From contig NZ_AUDO01000004.1 in NCBI RefSeq assembly GCF_000425505.1, forward strand, positions 62,001-126,000: a stretch of 64,000 bases of DNA, read 5' to 3'. The translations under genes were made by a program, and so were the position numbers. The notes under the pieces were generated by a model that saw nothing but the letters and a program-made list of their open reading frames with translations, did no database searches and was not told where the DNA came from. Numbering within the stretch: position 1 is the first letter of the stretch; each line of letters begins with the position of its first letter. The stretch comes from Flavobacterium frigidarium DSM 17623. GTDB taxonomy: Bacteria; Bacteroidota; Bacteroidia; Flavobacteriales; Flavobacteriaceae. Of this stretch, positions 55,696 to 64,000 are shown one piece after another.

Positions 55696-56763
55696 ATGAA
55701 TGTCAACAAAATAATAACGTCACTCCCTTTTGATCCTATTATTACTTACAGCATAGTAATTTTAGGCTGTATAGTATTGGGATTATTGCTCAGGTGGTTT
55801 TTATTTTGGTTGCTTAGCTATTCTAACCGAAAAAGTCCAACCGTTTTAAAAACACAGCTACTTAAGCATTTAAAAAAACCTGCCCGATTTTTGTTACCAT
55901 TCCTACTTATCTACGGTTCTTTTAGTGTTATTGCATTAGATTCTTACTGGCTAACAGTTGTAGAAAGTCTTATTATCATCAACTTCTCATGGATGTTAAT
56001 TGCCTTGTTAAATGCAGTAGAAGAGATTGTCCAAAAAAAATTTACTATAGACGGCTTCCATCAAGCTAAAGAAAGAAGGGTCTTGACGCAATTGCGGTTT
56101 ATGAAGAGCTTTTCAATCATCATTATTATTACTATTGCCATTGCAGTCGTTTTATGGAATATCCCTGCAGCAAGAAAGTTAGGTACAACCATATTAACAT
56201 CTGCGGGTGTAATTGGTATCATCGCTGGAGTTGCTGCTCAAAAATCAATTGCCAATCTTATTACGGGCTTTCAAATCGCCTTTACACAACCTATAAAAAT
56301 TGATGATGAGGTAGTAATACAAGGGGAATATGGCACTGTAGAGGATATCACGCTGACGTATGTTGTTATCAAAACTTGGGATTGGAGGCGACTCGTTGTA
56401 CCTCTTAACTTCTTTAGTGATAACTCATTTGTAAACTGGACTTTTAGTTCTAGAGAATTAATTGGTAGTGTTTTTATCAGTGTAGACTATACTTTTCCTG
56501 TTGCTACGCTACGAACAAAACTACTAGTGCTTTTAAACGACAATACACTCTGGGATAAAAAAACAGCAGAACTTTTAGTTACTAAAAGCGATGATCGAGC
56601 AATGGAATTACGCGCAACTTTTAGTGCTAAAAATGCTTCCGAGGTTTGGAATTTACGCTGCCAAATAAGAGAACAACTTATAGAATTTATACAAGAAAAT
56701 TATCCTGAATGCTTACCAAAATTAAGACAATTGGACCAATTTAAAAAAAGTAAAAATGACTAA
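55696..56763 (+). CDS. MscS-family mechanosensitive ion channel
   Basis: 355 residues from ATG 55696; the TTG at 55684 lies inside the promoter box. Four membrane helices precede the pore helix with the typical glycine/alanine pattern (AGVIGIIAGVAAQKSIANLI). The MscS beta domain follows (IDDEVVIQGEYGTVEDITLT, VVIKTWDWRRLVVPLNFFS). Such channels release solutes on hypo-osmotic shock. The gene shares an FNR-type promoter and overlaps the LOV-kinase gene by 8 nt, an unusual coupling of a channel with signalling genes. Confidence 0.9.
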   Translation: MNVNKIITSLPFDPIITYSIVILGCIVLGLLLRWFLFWLLSYSNRKSPTVLKTQLLKHLKKPARFLLPFLLIYGSFSVIALDSYWLTVVESLIIINFSWMLIALLNAVEEIVQKKFTIDGFHQAKERRVLTQLRFMKSFSIIIIITIAIAVVLWNIPAARKLGTTILTSAGVIGIIAGVAAQKSIANLITGFQIAFTQPIKIDDEVVIQGEYGTVEDITLTYVVIKTWDWRRLVVPLNFFSDNSFVNWTFSSRELIGSVFISVDYTFPVATLRTKLLVLLNDNTLWDKKTAELLVTKSDDRAMELRATFSAKNASEVWNLRCQIREQLIEFIQENYPECLPKLRQLDQFKKSKND

Positions 56764-59700
56764 TAATTTAGAAGACAACCTCCTTTTTAAGAGTATTTTT
56801 CAATCTTCTGTCGAAGGTATATTGGTAGTCGATGAGCAAGGATTCATCATTAAAGCAAATCCTGCTGGTGAAAATATGTTTGGTTACGCACCACAGGAAT
56901 TAATACATCAAGAAGTAGATAGTCTTATACCCATCCAATTTAGAAACAACCATCAATCACATAGAGCACATTACGCCGTAAAACCTAAAGCGAGACGTAT
57001 GGGGCACAATTTGGATTTATGGGGATTAAAAAAAGATGGTTCACAGTTCCCTTTAGAAATAAGTTTAAGCCCAACAACTATAGACAGTAATCAAGTAGTC
57101 ATTGTTTTTGTGATTGATACCACAATACGCAAGGCGACACAACAAGCGTTAGTCGATAGTGAAAGCAGAATGGCAGAAGCACAACAAATTGCACAAGTAG
57201 GAAACTGGCACTGGAACTTGAAAACAAATGAAAGAAGCTGGTCAAACGAATTCTATAGAATTTACGGCCTTTTACCCAATGATGATCGGCTTAATAAAGC
57301 TTCTGTAAGTAATTTTATTCATCCAGATGATCGCGAAAATGAATTAAAAACAATTGCTCTTGCTATCGAAAATCAAACAGACTATCAATATGAAAAGAGA
57401 ATAGTAAGGCTTGATAATAGCATAAGATACGTTATTAGCAAGGGGGTGATAACATATGATGAAAAAGGAAAACCTTCTGAACTGTTTGGGACTACACAAG
57501 ATATTACCCAGCAGAAAGAAACCGAGAAAGAACTGAAGGATAGTGAAGATCGTAACAAAGTTATTCTAGAAGTGTTACCTGATATGATGTTTATTTTAAA
57601 TAATCAAGGGGAATATTTGGACTTATTTGCTCCAGAGACTAGAAAATTACTAAAATTAAAAGAAAATTTTATTGGTAAGAATATAAAAGAAATATTGCCT
57701 AAAGAAACGTATCAAGCCCTTAAAGTATCATTAAACGATGTCTCAGACAATAAAAAACCGCAACTTATAGAGTTTTCTCTAAAGGATCAAAAAACATTTC
57801 GCTTCTATGAAGCACGAATCGTCCGTTTTGACGATAACCGACTATTGGCTATTGTTCGAGACATTACATCCAAAAAACAGTTAGACAATACTTTATCTAT
57901 TAGAACTAGAGCATTATCCGCTGCATCAAACGGAATTATTATTGTTGATTCACTACTACCCGACTCGCCTATAGTTTATTCTAACGATTCTTTTTTTACT
58001 ATGACAGGCTATAATGAGAGTGATATTATAGGACATAACTGCCGGTTTTTGCAAGGAACTGACCATGATCAAGAAGAAATTGGAATCATGTCTAATGCAG
58101 TAAAAAAAGGGGAAGCTTGCAATGTAGTATTACGTAATTACCGAAAAGATGGCTCTCTGTTTTGGAACGAAATTTCCTTAACTCCTGTTTTTAATGATCA
58201 AAAAGTAATGACTCATTTTATTGGCGTCTTGAACGATGTCACCCTTCGTAAAAAGGATGATCTTTTCAAAAGTGCAAATAAGGATGTAATGGACATGATT
58301 ATTCAGTATCAACCACTTGATCTTATAGGTAATAAAATAACTGAAACTATAGAAACAGCCATTCCCAACTGTATGGTTGCCATTTTATTATCAAACAAAG
58401 AAACGAAGACACTATATAATTTAGCATCGCCTAGTATTCCAAAATCTTTTAGCGAAGGATTGGAAGGAATTAGCATCAGTCAAAATACCTGTTCTTGTGG
58501 TACCGCTGTCAATGAAAAAAGAGAAGTTATTGTTGCCGATATTTCAATTAGTCCATTGTGGGAAGGATATACTGCCTTAGCGCGAGATAGCGGCATAAAA
58601 TCCTGCTGGTGTTTCCCTATTTATTCTACAGACCAAGAAGTTTTGGGAATCTTTGCTATTTATTCTAATAGCATTCGGGAGCCATTGGCTATTGAGAAAG
58701 ATATTATTCAAGATATTACCAGAATAGCTAGTGTAGCTATTGAGCAGCACAGCATTAGTAATGCCTTAAGACAAAGTACAGAAAAATTAGCTGCCTACGC
58801 TGAACAACTAGAAGATAAAGTAAGTGAACGTACGAATGCGCTTAATGTAATGGTAGAAAAATTGACGACCTCCAATTTAAATCTTAAAGATCAAATACAT
58901 GAAACCAAAGAGGCTGAAAACAGAGCCTTAATAAGTAAGCAATTACTTGATGATGTTTCTCATAATTTTCCAGGTGGATTTATATCTGTTGTCGATTTCA
59001 ATTTGCGAGTTGTATTTATAGGAGGAGAAGAGTTAGTTGCATTAGGTTTTGAAAATTTAGCTAAAAACGAAACATTACTTGACGATATTACTGGTGTTTC
59101 TGATTATTTAAAAACATTGATTAAAGGTAAAATAATAAAGACGCTTGAAGGCGAACACCTTTCTTTTGAAGTTGAGTTTAGAGACAATTACTATTTAGTA
59201 AATACCACCCCTTTAGCTAACAAGGAGAACAAAATCAAGCAAGTCTTATTAGTGTATAATAATATCACTTTACAAAAGAAAGCAGAATTTGATATGTTCA
59301 CTACCTTAAAAAAAGAACAAGAATTAAGCGAGTTAAAATCACGTTTTATTTCTATGGCTTCCCATGAGTTTAGGACTCCATTGAGTGCAATACTCTCATC
59401 TGCTATTTTAATCGAAAAGCAAAATGGTGTTGGTAAAGAAGAGAAAAGGATAAATTATGTATCGAAAATTAGGTCGAATGTAAAGAACTTGGTGGTAATT
59501 CTTAATGATTTTCTATCGCTGAGTAAACTGCAAGAAGGAAAAGTGATTGTACAACCCGTAATATTTGATATGGTTGCTTTTTCAAAGTCTTTAATTGAAG
59601 AATTGGAGGATATAAAAAAGAATGGTCAATTTATAACACTAAAATATGATCATTTACAAATTGAAGCATTTTTAGACCTAAAATTATTTAAGCACATCAT

Positions 59701-60019
59701 ATATAATTTACTGTCGAATGCCATCAAATATTCTGAAGAGAATCAGGAAATAACTATACAAATAAAAAGTAACGACCAGCAAGTTGCCATAGAGATAAGC
59801 GATCATGGAATTGGTATTCCAACCGAAGATCAAAAGAACATGTTCCAGCGTTTTTATCGCGCTAATAATGCATCAAATATTCAAGGAACAGGTTTAGGTC
59901 TACACATTGTAAAACAGTATACAGAATTGATGGGTGGTTCTATCCGTTTTACAAGCCAGTTAAAAGAAGGCTCCACTTTTTATATAACATTCCCATTACA
60001 TAAAAAAACAAATGAATAA
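56756..60019 (+). CDS. Sensor histidine kinase with PAS, LOV and GAF domains
   Basis: 1087 residues, soluble. PAS at about 13-125 (FixL-like pattern, RNNHQSHRAHY), PAS_3 at 140-255, PAS at 265-370. A LOV domain lies at about 385-497: GHNCRFLQG with the photo-adduct Cys429, LRNYRKDGSLFWNEISLTP, and IGVLNDVT, where the usual signalling Gln of the last strand is Leu492. A GAF domain (510-670, CSCGTAVNEKREVIVADISI), a coiled coil and one more PAS-like region precede HisKA with His870 (SMASHEFRTPLSA) and a complete HATPase. It combines blue-light and other cues. The response regulator gene overlaps its end by 8 nt. Confidence 0.92.
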   Translation: MTNNLEDNLLFKSIFQSSVEGILVVDEQGFIIKANPAGENMFGYAPQELIHQEVDSLIPIQFRNNHQSHRAHYAVKPKARRMGHNLDLWGLKKDGSQFPLEISLSPTTIDSNQVVIVFVIDTTIRKATQQALVDSESRMAEAQQIAQVGNWHWNLKTNERSWSNEFYRIYGLLPNDDRLNKASVSNFIHPDDRENELKTIALAIENQTDYQYEKRIVRLDNSIRYVISKGVITYDEKGKPSELFGTTQDITQQKETEKELKDSEDRNKVILEVLPDMMFILNNQGEYLDLFAPETRKLLKLKENFIGKNIKEILPKETYQALKVSLNDVSDNKKPQLIEFSLKDQKTFRFYEARIVRFDDNRLLAIVRDITSKKQLDNTLSIRTRALSAASNGIIIVDSLLPDSPIVYSNDSFFTMTGYNESDIIGHNCRFLQGTDHDQEEIGIMSNAVKKGEACNVVLRNYRKDGSLFWNEISLTPVFNDQKVMTHFIGVLNDVTLRKKDDLFKSANKDVMDMIIQYQPLDLIGNKITETIETAIPNCMVAILLSNKETKTLYNLASPSIPKSFSEGLEGISISQNTCSCGTAVNEKREVIVADISISPLWEGYTALARDSGIKSCWCFPIYSTDQEVLGIFAIYSNSIREPLAIEKDIIQDITRIASVAIEQHSISNALRQSTEKLAAYAEQLEDKVSERTNALNVMVEKLTTSNLNLKDQIHETKEAENRALISKQLLDDVSHNFPGGFISVVDFNLRVVFIGGEELVALGFENLAKNETLLDDITGVSDYLKTLIKGKIIKTLEGEHLSFEVEFRDNYYLVNTTPLANKENKIKQVLLVYNNITLQKKAEFDMFTTLKKEQELSELKSRFISMASHEFRTPLSAILSSAILIEKQNGVGKEEKRINYVSKIRSNVKNLVVILNDFLSLSKLQEGKVIVQPVIFDMVAFSKSLIEELEDIKKNGQFITLKYDHLQIEAFLDLKLFKHIIYNLLSNAIKYSEENQEITIQIKSNDQQVAIEISDHGIGIPTEDQKNMFQRFYRANNASNIQGTGLGLHIVKQYTELMGGSIRFTSQLKEGSTFYITFPLHKKTNE

Positions 60020-61082
60020 AGTACTGATAATCGAAGACAATCAAGACGTGAGAGAAAACACTGCTGAAATTCTTGAACTTGAAAATTATACAGTTATTAC
60101 TGCTGAAAACGGTAAAATTGGTATTCAAAAAGCGTTGGAAAATAGTCCAGATATTATTATTTGTGATATTATGATGCCCCAAATAGATGGCTACGGTGTA
60201 TATGATGCTTTAAGCAAAGATATCGTAACAGCTAATATCCCATTTATCTTTCTCACCGCTAAATCTGGAAAAACAGAAATCCGGAAAGGGATGAATTTAG
60301 GCGTAGACGATTATCTAATAAAACCATTTGAAGTGGAAGATTTATTAGGTGCGATTGAATGCAGACTTAAGAAAAAGGCATTTTTGAAAAAGGAATATGC
60401 AAAAAATATAGATGGCGTTAGCGAATTCCTTACCGAAGCTTCTCAATATTTAAATCTTGAAGATTTATCAAAGAATCGAAATATAAAAAGATACAAAAAG
60501 AAAGAACAAATTTTTACCGAAGGTAACGCTGCCCATCAATTGTACTTTATTCAAAGCGGAAATGTAAAAACTTATAGAACAACGGAGTCAGGAAAGGAAT
60601 TTGTTATTGCCTTATATGGCCCTGGCGATTTTATAGGACAACTGTCCCTTCTTGCTAGTGCAGGAACTTATGCGGAAACGGCTAGCGTCTTAGAAGATGC
60701 AGAAATTCTAGCGATTCCAAAAGATGAATTCACGCAATTACTCTACGTTAATAAAGAAGTATCTAATACGTTTTTTGGGATGATCTCTAATAATATTATC
60801 GAACTTCAAGAACAATTGGTCGACATGGCTTTTGCGACTGTACGACAACGTACTGCTAAAGTGCTTTTGGAATTAGACAAAAAGGGAATGATGAAAGATG
60901 AAAATCATATTGGAATAAGTATTCCTCGAGATGATTTTGCCGGACTCATAGGTACTGCCACAGAGACTGCTATTAGAATGCTAACTGAATTTAAAAACGA
61001 AGGATTAATAGCTGTTGAAACTAACAAAAGATTTGTTTTATTAGATAAAAACAGACTAAAACAAGTTGCTGATAATCATTAA
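60012..61082 (+). CDS. Response regulator fused to a Crp/FNR-type output (REC-cNMP-HTH), copy 2
   Basis: 356 residues, paralogue of the regulator at 45354-46406. Receiver Asp52 (IIICDIMMPQIDGYG); cNMP-like domain about 160-255 (KKKEQIFTEGNAAHQLYFIQ, SGNVKTYRTTESGKEFVIAL); Crp-type HTH at about 300-345 (PRDDFAGLIGTATETAIRML). The recognition helix keeps Glu318 and Arg322, but Ile321 replaces the Ser found in copy 1, so its DNA preference may differ slightly. Paired with the LOV kinase by overlap. Probably joins copy 1 in controlling the TGAYCTNNRTCA promoters, including its own operon's. Confidence 0.92.
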   Translation: MNKVLIIEDNQDVRENTAEILELENYTVITAENGKIGIQKALENSPDIIICDIMMPQIDGYGVYDALSKDIVTANIPFIFLTAKSGKTEIRKGMNLGVDDYLIKPFEVEDLLGAIECRLKKKAFLKKEYAKNIDGVSEFLTEASQYLNLEDLSKNRNIKRYKKKEQIFTEGNAAHQLYFIQSGNVKTYRTTESGKEFVIALYGPGDFIGQLSLLASAGTYAETASVLEDAEILAIPKDEFTQLLYVNKEVSNTFFGMISNNIIELQEQLVDMAFATVRQRTAKVLLELDKKGMMKDENHIGISIPRDDFAGLIGTATETAIRMLTEFKNEGLIAVETNKRFVLLDKNRLKQVADNH

Positions 61083-61174
61083 AATTTTATCTAGTACTTA
61101 AAAAATTAATTTAGAATTACAAAATAACACTTTCATACTATAATCCTAGTTAGGGACAACACAGTTGCATTTAA

Positions 61175-61211
61175 AAAGGAGCTAAGACAGTACAAATGCT
61201 TTAGCTCCTTT
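61175..61211 (+). terminator. Intrinsic terminator of the MscS-kinase-regulator operon
   Basis: AAAGGAGCTAA pairs perfectly with TTAGCTCCTTT around a 15-nt loop, 93 nt after the regulator's stop codon. Confidence 0.75.
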
Positions 61212-61403
61212 GAAAGTATCAGTCCTACTTTACAACTGTATTTTTAAATTTATAACAACCAATGGTTAATTTAAAAAGATAAACAATTACAAACAACTTC
61301 TAATACTTTAGAGACTTTCATTACCATAGTGAAAATTAACATTTCAAGCAATACTTTTCATTCTCTCTCCCACAAAAATAGCTACTAATTACAATGTGAT
61401 AAA

Positions 61404-61415
61404 TGACCTGCATCA
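61404..61415 (+). promoter_or_regulatory. FNR/Crp-type dyad TGACCTGCATCA
   Basis: Upstream one of two dyads before the sigma-like gene. A weak TACTTTTA lies at 61437 (27.5 nt from the centre), so it may serve as a secondary or distal site. Confidence 0.5.
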
Positions 61416-61528
61416 GTTGGTAATTTTTTTAAACTTTACTTTTACTTCCCTATTTCTTTAAATTATTTTATGATAAATAAAATCGGTTTTTAAAACTTAA
61501 GTGAATAACCTGATCTATTCTAAAAGAC

Positions 61529-61540
61529 TGACCTGTATCA
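61529..61540 (+). promoter_or_regulatory. FNR/Crp-type dyad TGACCTGTATCA with -7-like box
   Basis: Dyad centre 61534.5; TATCTTTA starts at 61564, exactly 29.5 nt downstream. The predicted transcript start is about 61576, 22 nt before the ATG at 61598. Confidence 0.65.
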
Positions 61541-61597
61541 TTTTAGGAAAAACAGCAACAACATATCTTTACAGTAAACTTCTTAAAAAGATCTCTT

Positions 61598-62353
61598 ATG
61601 CAAACAAATATTTCTTATTATCATAACAAACAGGAATTCCGTCATTTTGTAAGCAATACTTTTCTTGATCTGATCAAGCTAAAAAAAGAAGACAATAAAT
61701 CATCTTTCAATGCACTAGTATTAAATATAATGCCTGAAATAAAAAAGTATATCAATGGCCAACTTGATACTGTAATTAAAAAAGGACATTTTTCGAAAAA
61801 TAAAATCAAAGCAGACGATATTATTGACCAACTTTTTATCGAAATCTACGATCATATTGATGAGGTAAAACAGCAAAAGAACTTTTATCTCTGGTTGTTT
61901 AAAAAGACAAATGAACTTCTAGATGATCTTACCATAGAAGAAGAATTTGATGAAATATTCTTTAAAAACATTGATGACTATTCTAAACCCGAATGGGATG
62001 CAATGCAAGAAAATTTTAGCACAGATGGTGGTGGCGATCTTTTAATGATTGAAGAGCTAGATGATATGTCTTACAACCATAACGACTATACTTTAAATCA
62101 TGTATTTATAGAGGACAATCAAAAAGCATTTATCGAAAAAATTGACAAAGATCTAAGTGCTCAAGAAATTCAAAATCACATTCAAATGGTGCTGTACAAT
62201 TTACCTAATTCCATGCGCAATGTATTTGAAATATTCGCTATTGAACAACTAGAACTAGAAGAAATTGCAAAAATAAGAAACAACACACTTGAAGAGGTTT
62301 CCCAACTTTTAACTGACACTAAACAAGTTTTGTTAAAAGATTCATTTAGTTAA
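61598..62353 (+). CDS. Divergent sigma-70-like protein
   Basis: 251 residues. Residues about 40-110 resemble sigma region 2 (NALVLNIMPEIKKYINGQLD, then DDIIDQLFIEIYDHIDEVKQ). Residues about 195-245 resemble region 4 (LYNLPNSMRNVFEIFAIEQL, ELEEIAKIRNNTLEEVSQLL). A long acidic linker (EEEFDEIFFKNIDDYSKPEW) joins them. The pattern fits a divergent ECF-like sigma factor but the match is weak, and it might have lost promoter activity. It lies behind two FNR-type sites, so it may extend the redox response to further genes. Confidence 0.6.
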   Translation: MQTNISYYHNKQEFRHFVSNTFLDLIKLKKEDNKSSFNALVLNIMPEIKKYINGQLDTVIKKGHFSKNKIKADDIIDQLFIEIYDHIDEVKQQKNFYLWLFKKTNELLDDLTIEEEFDEIFFKNIDDYSKPEWDAMQENFSTDGGGDLLMIEELDDMSYNHNDYTLNHVFIEDNQKAFIEKIDKDLSAQEIQNHIQMVLYNLPNSMRNVFEIFAIEQLELEEIAKIRNNTLEEVSQLLTDTKQVLLKDSFS

Positions 62354-62436
62354 TAAGGTTAATTACCCTAATCACTAAACAAATATCACAGCAATAAGTA
62401 AAAAATAATTCCTTAATAATTTAGAAACTTCAAGCC

Positions 62437-62796
62437 ATGCAAGTATTACTATACAAGAGAAAATACAAAGTAAATGAGAATATTCAAAATTTCATGCATT
62501 TTTGTAATGCTGAAAACATGAAACATTTAGCTACTGATTTATTAGATAAAGGATTATCTCCAGATCAAATTGCAAATGCATTTACAACAGCTATCAAAGT
62601 AGCAAATGTTTCAGGAATTGAAGTCGAAAAACATTTCATGCCTATTTATAGCAGCATCAATAATGAAATAATTCAAGACTGTAAACTGTCTGATTTAGGT
62701 TATGGGTTGGTCTTGATGAACGCCGATTCTAATTTATCTTCTGTGGGCGCTTTTCAAATAGATATTTTAAAGGGATACCTAAAAAAGCGTTCTTAA
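62437..62796 (+). CDS. Hypothetical protein
   Basis: 119 residues, soluble, helical, no family recognised. Segments: MKHLATDLLDKGLSPDQIAN, AFTTAIKVANVSGIEVEKHF, DCKLSDLGYGLVLMNADSNL. It follows the sigma-like gene after 83 nt on the same strand and is closed by a strong terminator, so both may be one unit under the FNR-type promoter. Function unknown. Confidence 0.65.
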   Translation: MQVLLYKRKYKVNENIQNFMHFCNAENMKHLATDLLDKGLSPDQIANAFTTAIKVANVSGIEVEKHFMPIYSSINNEIIQDCKLSDLGYGLVLMNADSNLSSVGAFQIDILKGYLKKRS

Positions 62797-62802
62797 CTAA
62801 TT

Positions 62803-62842
62803 AAAATAGGATAAAAAGTAGGGAGTCTGTTTATCCTATTTT
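62803..62842. terminator. Bidirectional terminator between convergent genes
   Basis: A perfect 13-bp stem AAAATAGGATAAA/TTTATCCTATTTT with a 14-nt loop; A- and T-rich flanks serve both strands. Confidence 0.85.
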
Positions 62843-62883
62843 GCTTTTACTTCAAATATCTAAGGGCTTTAATTTTGTATAAC

Positions 62884-63780
62884 CTATTTTAAGAAATCCG
62901 GATTTTCATAAGCTGGATTCGGGTATTTATAAAAACCCTCACCAGTAGCAACACCTAGTTTATTTTTATCAATAAAATGCTCTTTCAAGTATTTCACCGT
63001 TTTTATTTTTAACTCATCATGTGTTTTTTCAGCTGCTATTACGTTTATGTTATAAGCAGTGGTAATACCTACAACATCTAGAATTCCAAAAGGTCCTACA
63101 GGCGCACCAGTTGCTTTTATCCATGTTTTATCTATCGTTTCCACATCGGCAACTTCATTCACTAGCAAATTAGTCGCAGCACTTAATAAAGGCACTAATA
63201 AAGAGTTTAGAATGTATCCAGGTTGCTCTTTCAGTACCGGCAAAGCAAGCATCCCTATAGCTTTAGCAAAGCTTACTACATCTTTAAAAACTTCAGGATC
63301 TGTCCCAGCATGTCCCATAACTTCGGCCGTGTTGTGAATCCAAATCGTATTGGCAAAATGCAACGCTAAAAACTTGGATGGCCTTCCTGTAGCATCTGCA
63401 AAATCACTTGGTAAAAGCGTTGAAGAGTTGGTTACAAAAATTGTTTTTTCGAGAGCAACTTTAGCCAACTTATGATAAAAATCTATTTTTATCGCTGGAT
63501 TTTCTGGAACTGCTTCAATGACTAAGTCGGCATTGGCAACAGCTAACCCTAAATCAGAATTATAACTCAAATTTTTAAAGGTTCTATCTAACTGTTCTTG
63601 AGTTGCATTCAAATCTTTTTTGTAGGAAGCACCTAAATCTTTAAATTTCGCTTTTGCTTGGTCTAACACAGAATCATTTATATCATAAACAGTTACATTA
63701 AAACCATGAAATGCTGTTTGAAATGCAATTTGATATCCTAAAACGCCACTTCCTGCTACGGTAATATTTTTATAGTTCAT
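62884..63780 (-). CDS. 3-hydroxyacyl-CoA (3-hydroxybutyryl-CoA) dehydrogenase
   Basis: 298 residues. N-terminal NAD-binding Rossmann motif (VAGSGVLGYQIAFQTAFHG), substrate-domain signatures VIEAVPENPAIKIDFYHKL, FVTNSSTLLPSDFADATGRP, ALHFANTIWIHNTAEVMGH with the catalytic His, and GAPVGPFGILDVVGI. It oxidises 3-hydroxyacyl-CoA or reduces acetoacetyl-CoA; the short, single-domain form is typical of the 3-hydroxybutyryl-CoA enzyme. The promoter is an FNR-type dyad with a TAATTTTG box upstream of a 31-codon frame, so it probably responds to the same redox signal. Confidence 0.92.
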   Translation of the reverse strand: MNYKNITVAGSGVLGYQIAFQTAFHGFNVTVYDINDSVLDQAKAKFKDLGASYKKDLNATQEQLDRTFKNLSYNSDLGLAVANADLVIEAVPENPAIKIDFYHKLAKVALEKTIFVTNSSTLLPSDFADATGRPSKFLALHFANTIWIHNTAEVMGHAGTDPEVFKDVVSFAKAIGMLALPVLKEQPGYILNSLLVPLLSAATNLLVNEVADVETIDKTWIKATGAPVGPFGILDVVGITTAYNINVIAAEKTHDELKIKTVKYLKEHFIDKNKLGVATGEGFYKYPNPAYENPDFLK

Positions 63781-63799
63781 TTTATAATTATTTAAATTG

Positions 63800-63895
63800 T
63801 TACTCTTCTTTATCCCAAATTTCGCTTGTTATTGTTTTTAGGATTGGGTGCACTGCATCCTCATTTATTGCAATACATGCTACTATTTTTCTCAT
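63800..63895 (-). CDS. Possible 31-residue small protein in the leader of the dehydrogenase gene
   Basis: ATG at 63895, 31 codons (MRKIVACIAINEDAVHPILK, then TITSEIWDKEE). It starts about 13 nt after the transcription start predicted from the dyad and -7 box, and ends 19 nt before the dehydrogenase ATG. The same frame is open for some codons upstream, so it could also be the tail of a lost gene. Too short to assign; the composition is protein-like. Confidence 0.35.
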   Translation of the reverse strand: MRKIVACIAINEDAVHPILKTITSEIWDKEE

Positions 63896-63912
63896 AATAA
63901 GCAAGATTACTC

Positions 63913-63920
63913 CAAAATTA
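63913..63920 (-). promoter_or_regulatory. -7 box TAATTTTG (minus strand)
   Basis: CAAAATTA on the plus strand reads TAATTTTG on the minus strand. It begins exactly 29.5 nt from the centre of the dyad at 63944-63955. Confidence 0.65.
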
Positions 63921-63943
63921 GTATTTTCAAGAGAAACATTAAC

Positions 63944-63955
63944 TGATCTGAGTCA
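63944..63955 (-). promoter_or_regulatory. FNR/Crp-type dyad TGATCTGAGTCA
   Basis: Sixth member of the dyad family; centre 63949.5, placed for class II activation of the minus-strand dehydrogenase unit. Confidence 0.65.
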
Positions 63956-63961
63956 GCTATG

Positions 63962-63999
63962 AAAAAGGCTCTAAACTTTGATAGTTTTAGAGCCTTTTT
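63962..63999. terminator. Intrinsic terminator at the window edge
   Basis: AAAAAGGCTCTAAA and TTTAGAGCCTTTTT form a long stem around a short loop. It shields the dehydrogenase promoter from a gene beyond the window, or ends that gene. Confidence 0.8.
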
Positions 64000-64000
64000 C

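Larger units (their letters stand above)
61083..61597. other. Intergenic region with terminator and two FNR-type dyads
   Basis: 515 nt without a gene. It contains the terminator at 61175 and the dyads at 61404 and 61529, listed separately. Confidence 0.6.

Overview
The window looks like chromosomal DNA of a Flavobacterium-like member of the Bacteroidota. It is AT-rich. It carries SusC/SusD outer-membrane proteins, a FecR/ECF-sigma pair, DUF4402, DUF6520 and RteC families, LytTR and PAS signalling proteins, a b558-type succinate dehydrogenase/fumarate reductase, and promoter boxes of the Bacteroidota TAnnTTTG type. The species cannot be named from the sequence alone.

Layout. (1) 1-1003: an ECF sigma factor and the start of its FecR partner. 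(2) 1640-7855: a remnant of a CTnDOT-like integrative element. It keeps the excision-control module (RteC, excisionase-like HTH, DUF3945 protein, topoisomerase III) and an eroded PLP-enzyme gene, but no integrase or transfer genes. (3) 7937-9412: four 21-bp-phased repeats ahead of a small STAS-like gene and an AraC-type regulator. (4) 9500-18403: a MauE/DoxX gene broken by two in-frame stops, a four-cysteine DUF6520 secreted peptide, an S9 peptidase and a SusD/SusC pair. (5) 18404-21554: hairpin-rich DNA, an XRE regulator and a heavily decayed HsdR-N-like gene. (6) 21555-28332: an integron-type cassette array without an integrase. Its attC sites are about 124 nt long, and IS30-family ends sit at a fixed offset from the attC cores. 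(7) 28344-29151: IS30 and histidine-kinase fragments. (8) 30245-35003: two DUF4402 pilin-like proteins, a PapD-like chaperone and an usher-like protein. (9) 35870-44033: LytTR and multi-PAS signalling genes, an NmrA-like reductase, an HMCES/YedK-type protein and small genes. (10) 44526-45330: a tRNA 3' fragment and an integrase pseudogene, marking a second lost integrative element. (11) 45354-63895: two histidine kinase/response-regulator-Crp pairs (one kinase FixL-like, one with a LOV domain) around a porin, dicarboxylate carrier and SdhCAB operon, MscS, a sigma-like protein and a 3-hydroxyacyl-CoA dehydrogenase.

How the parts work together. Region 11 reads as a redox or oxygen regulon. A dyad TGAYCTNNRTCA occurs six times in front of its transcription units. 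In four cases it lies exactly 29.5 nt upstream of a TAnnTTTG-like box, which is where a Crp/FNR activator would sit at about -41.5. The two Crp-fused response regulators are the obvious candidates to bind it. The cassette array is the other standout. Cassettes 1-3 have the matching start and end core sequences expected of true integron cassettes, and they carry a DUF4062 protein and an unknown two-gene unit that could be defence genes.
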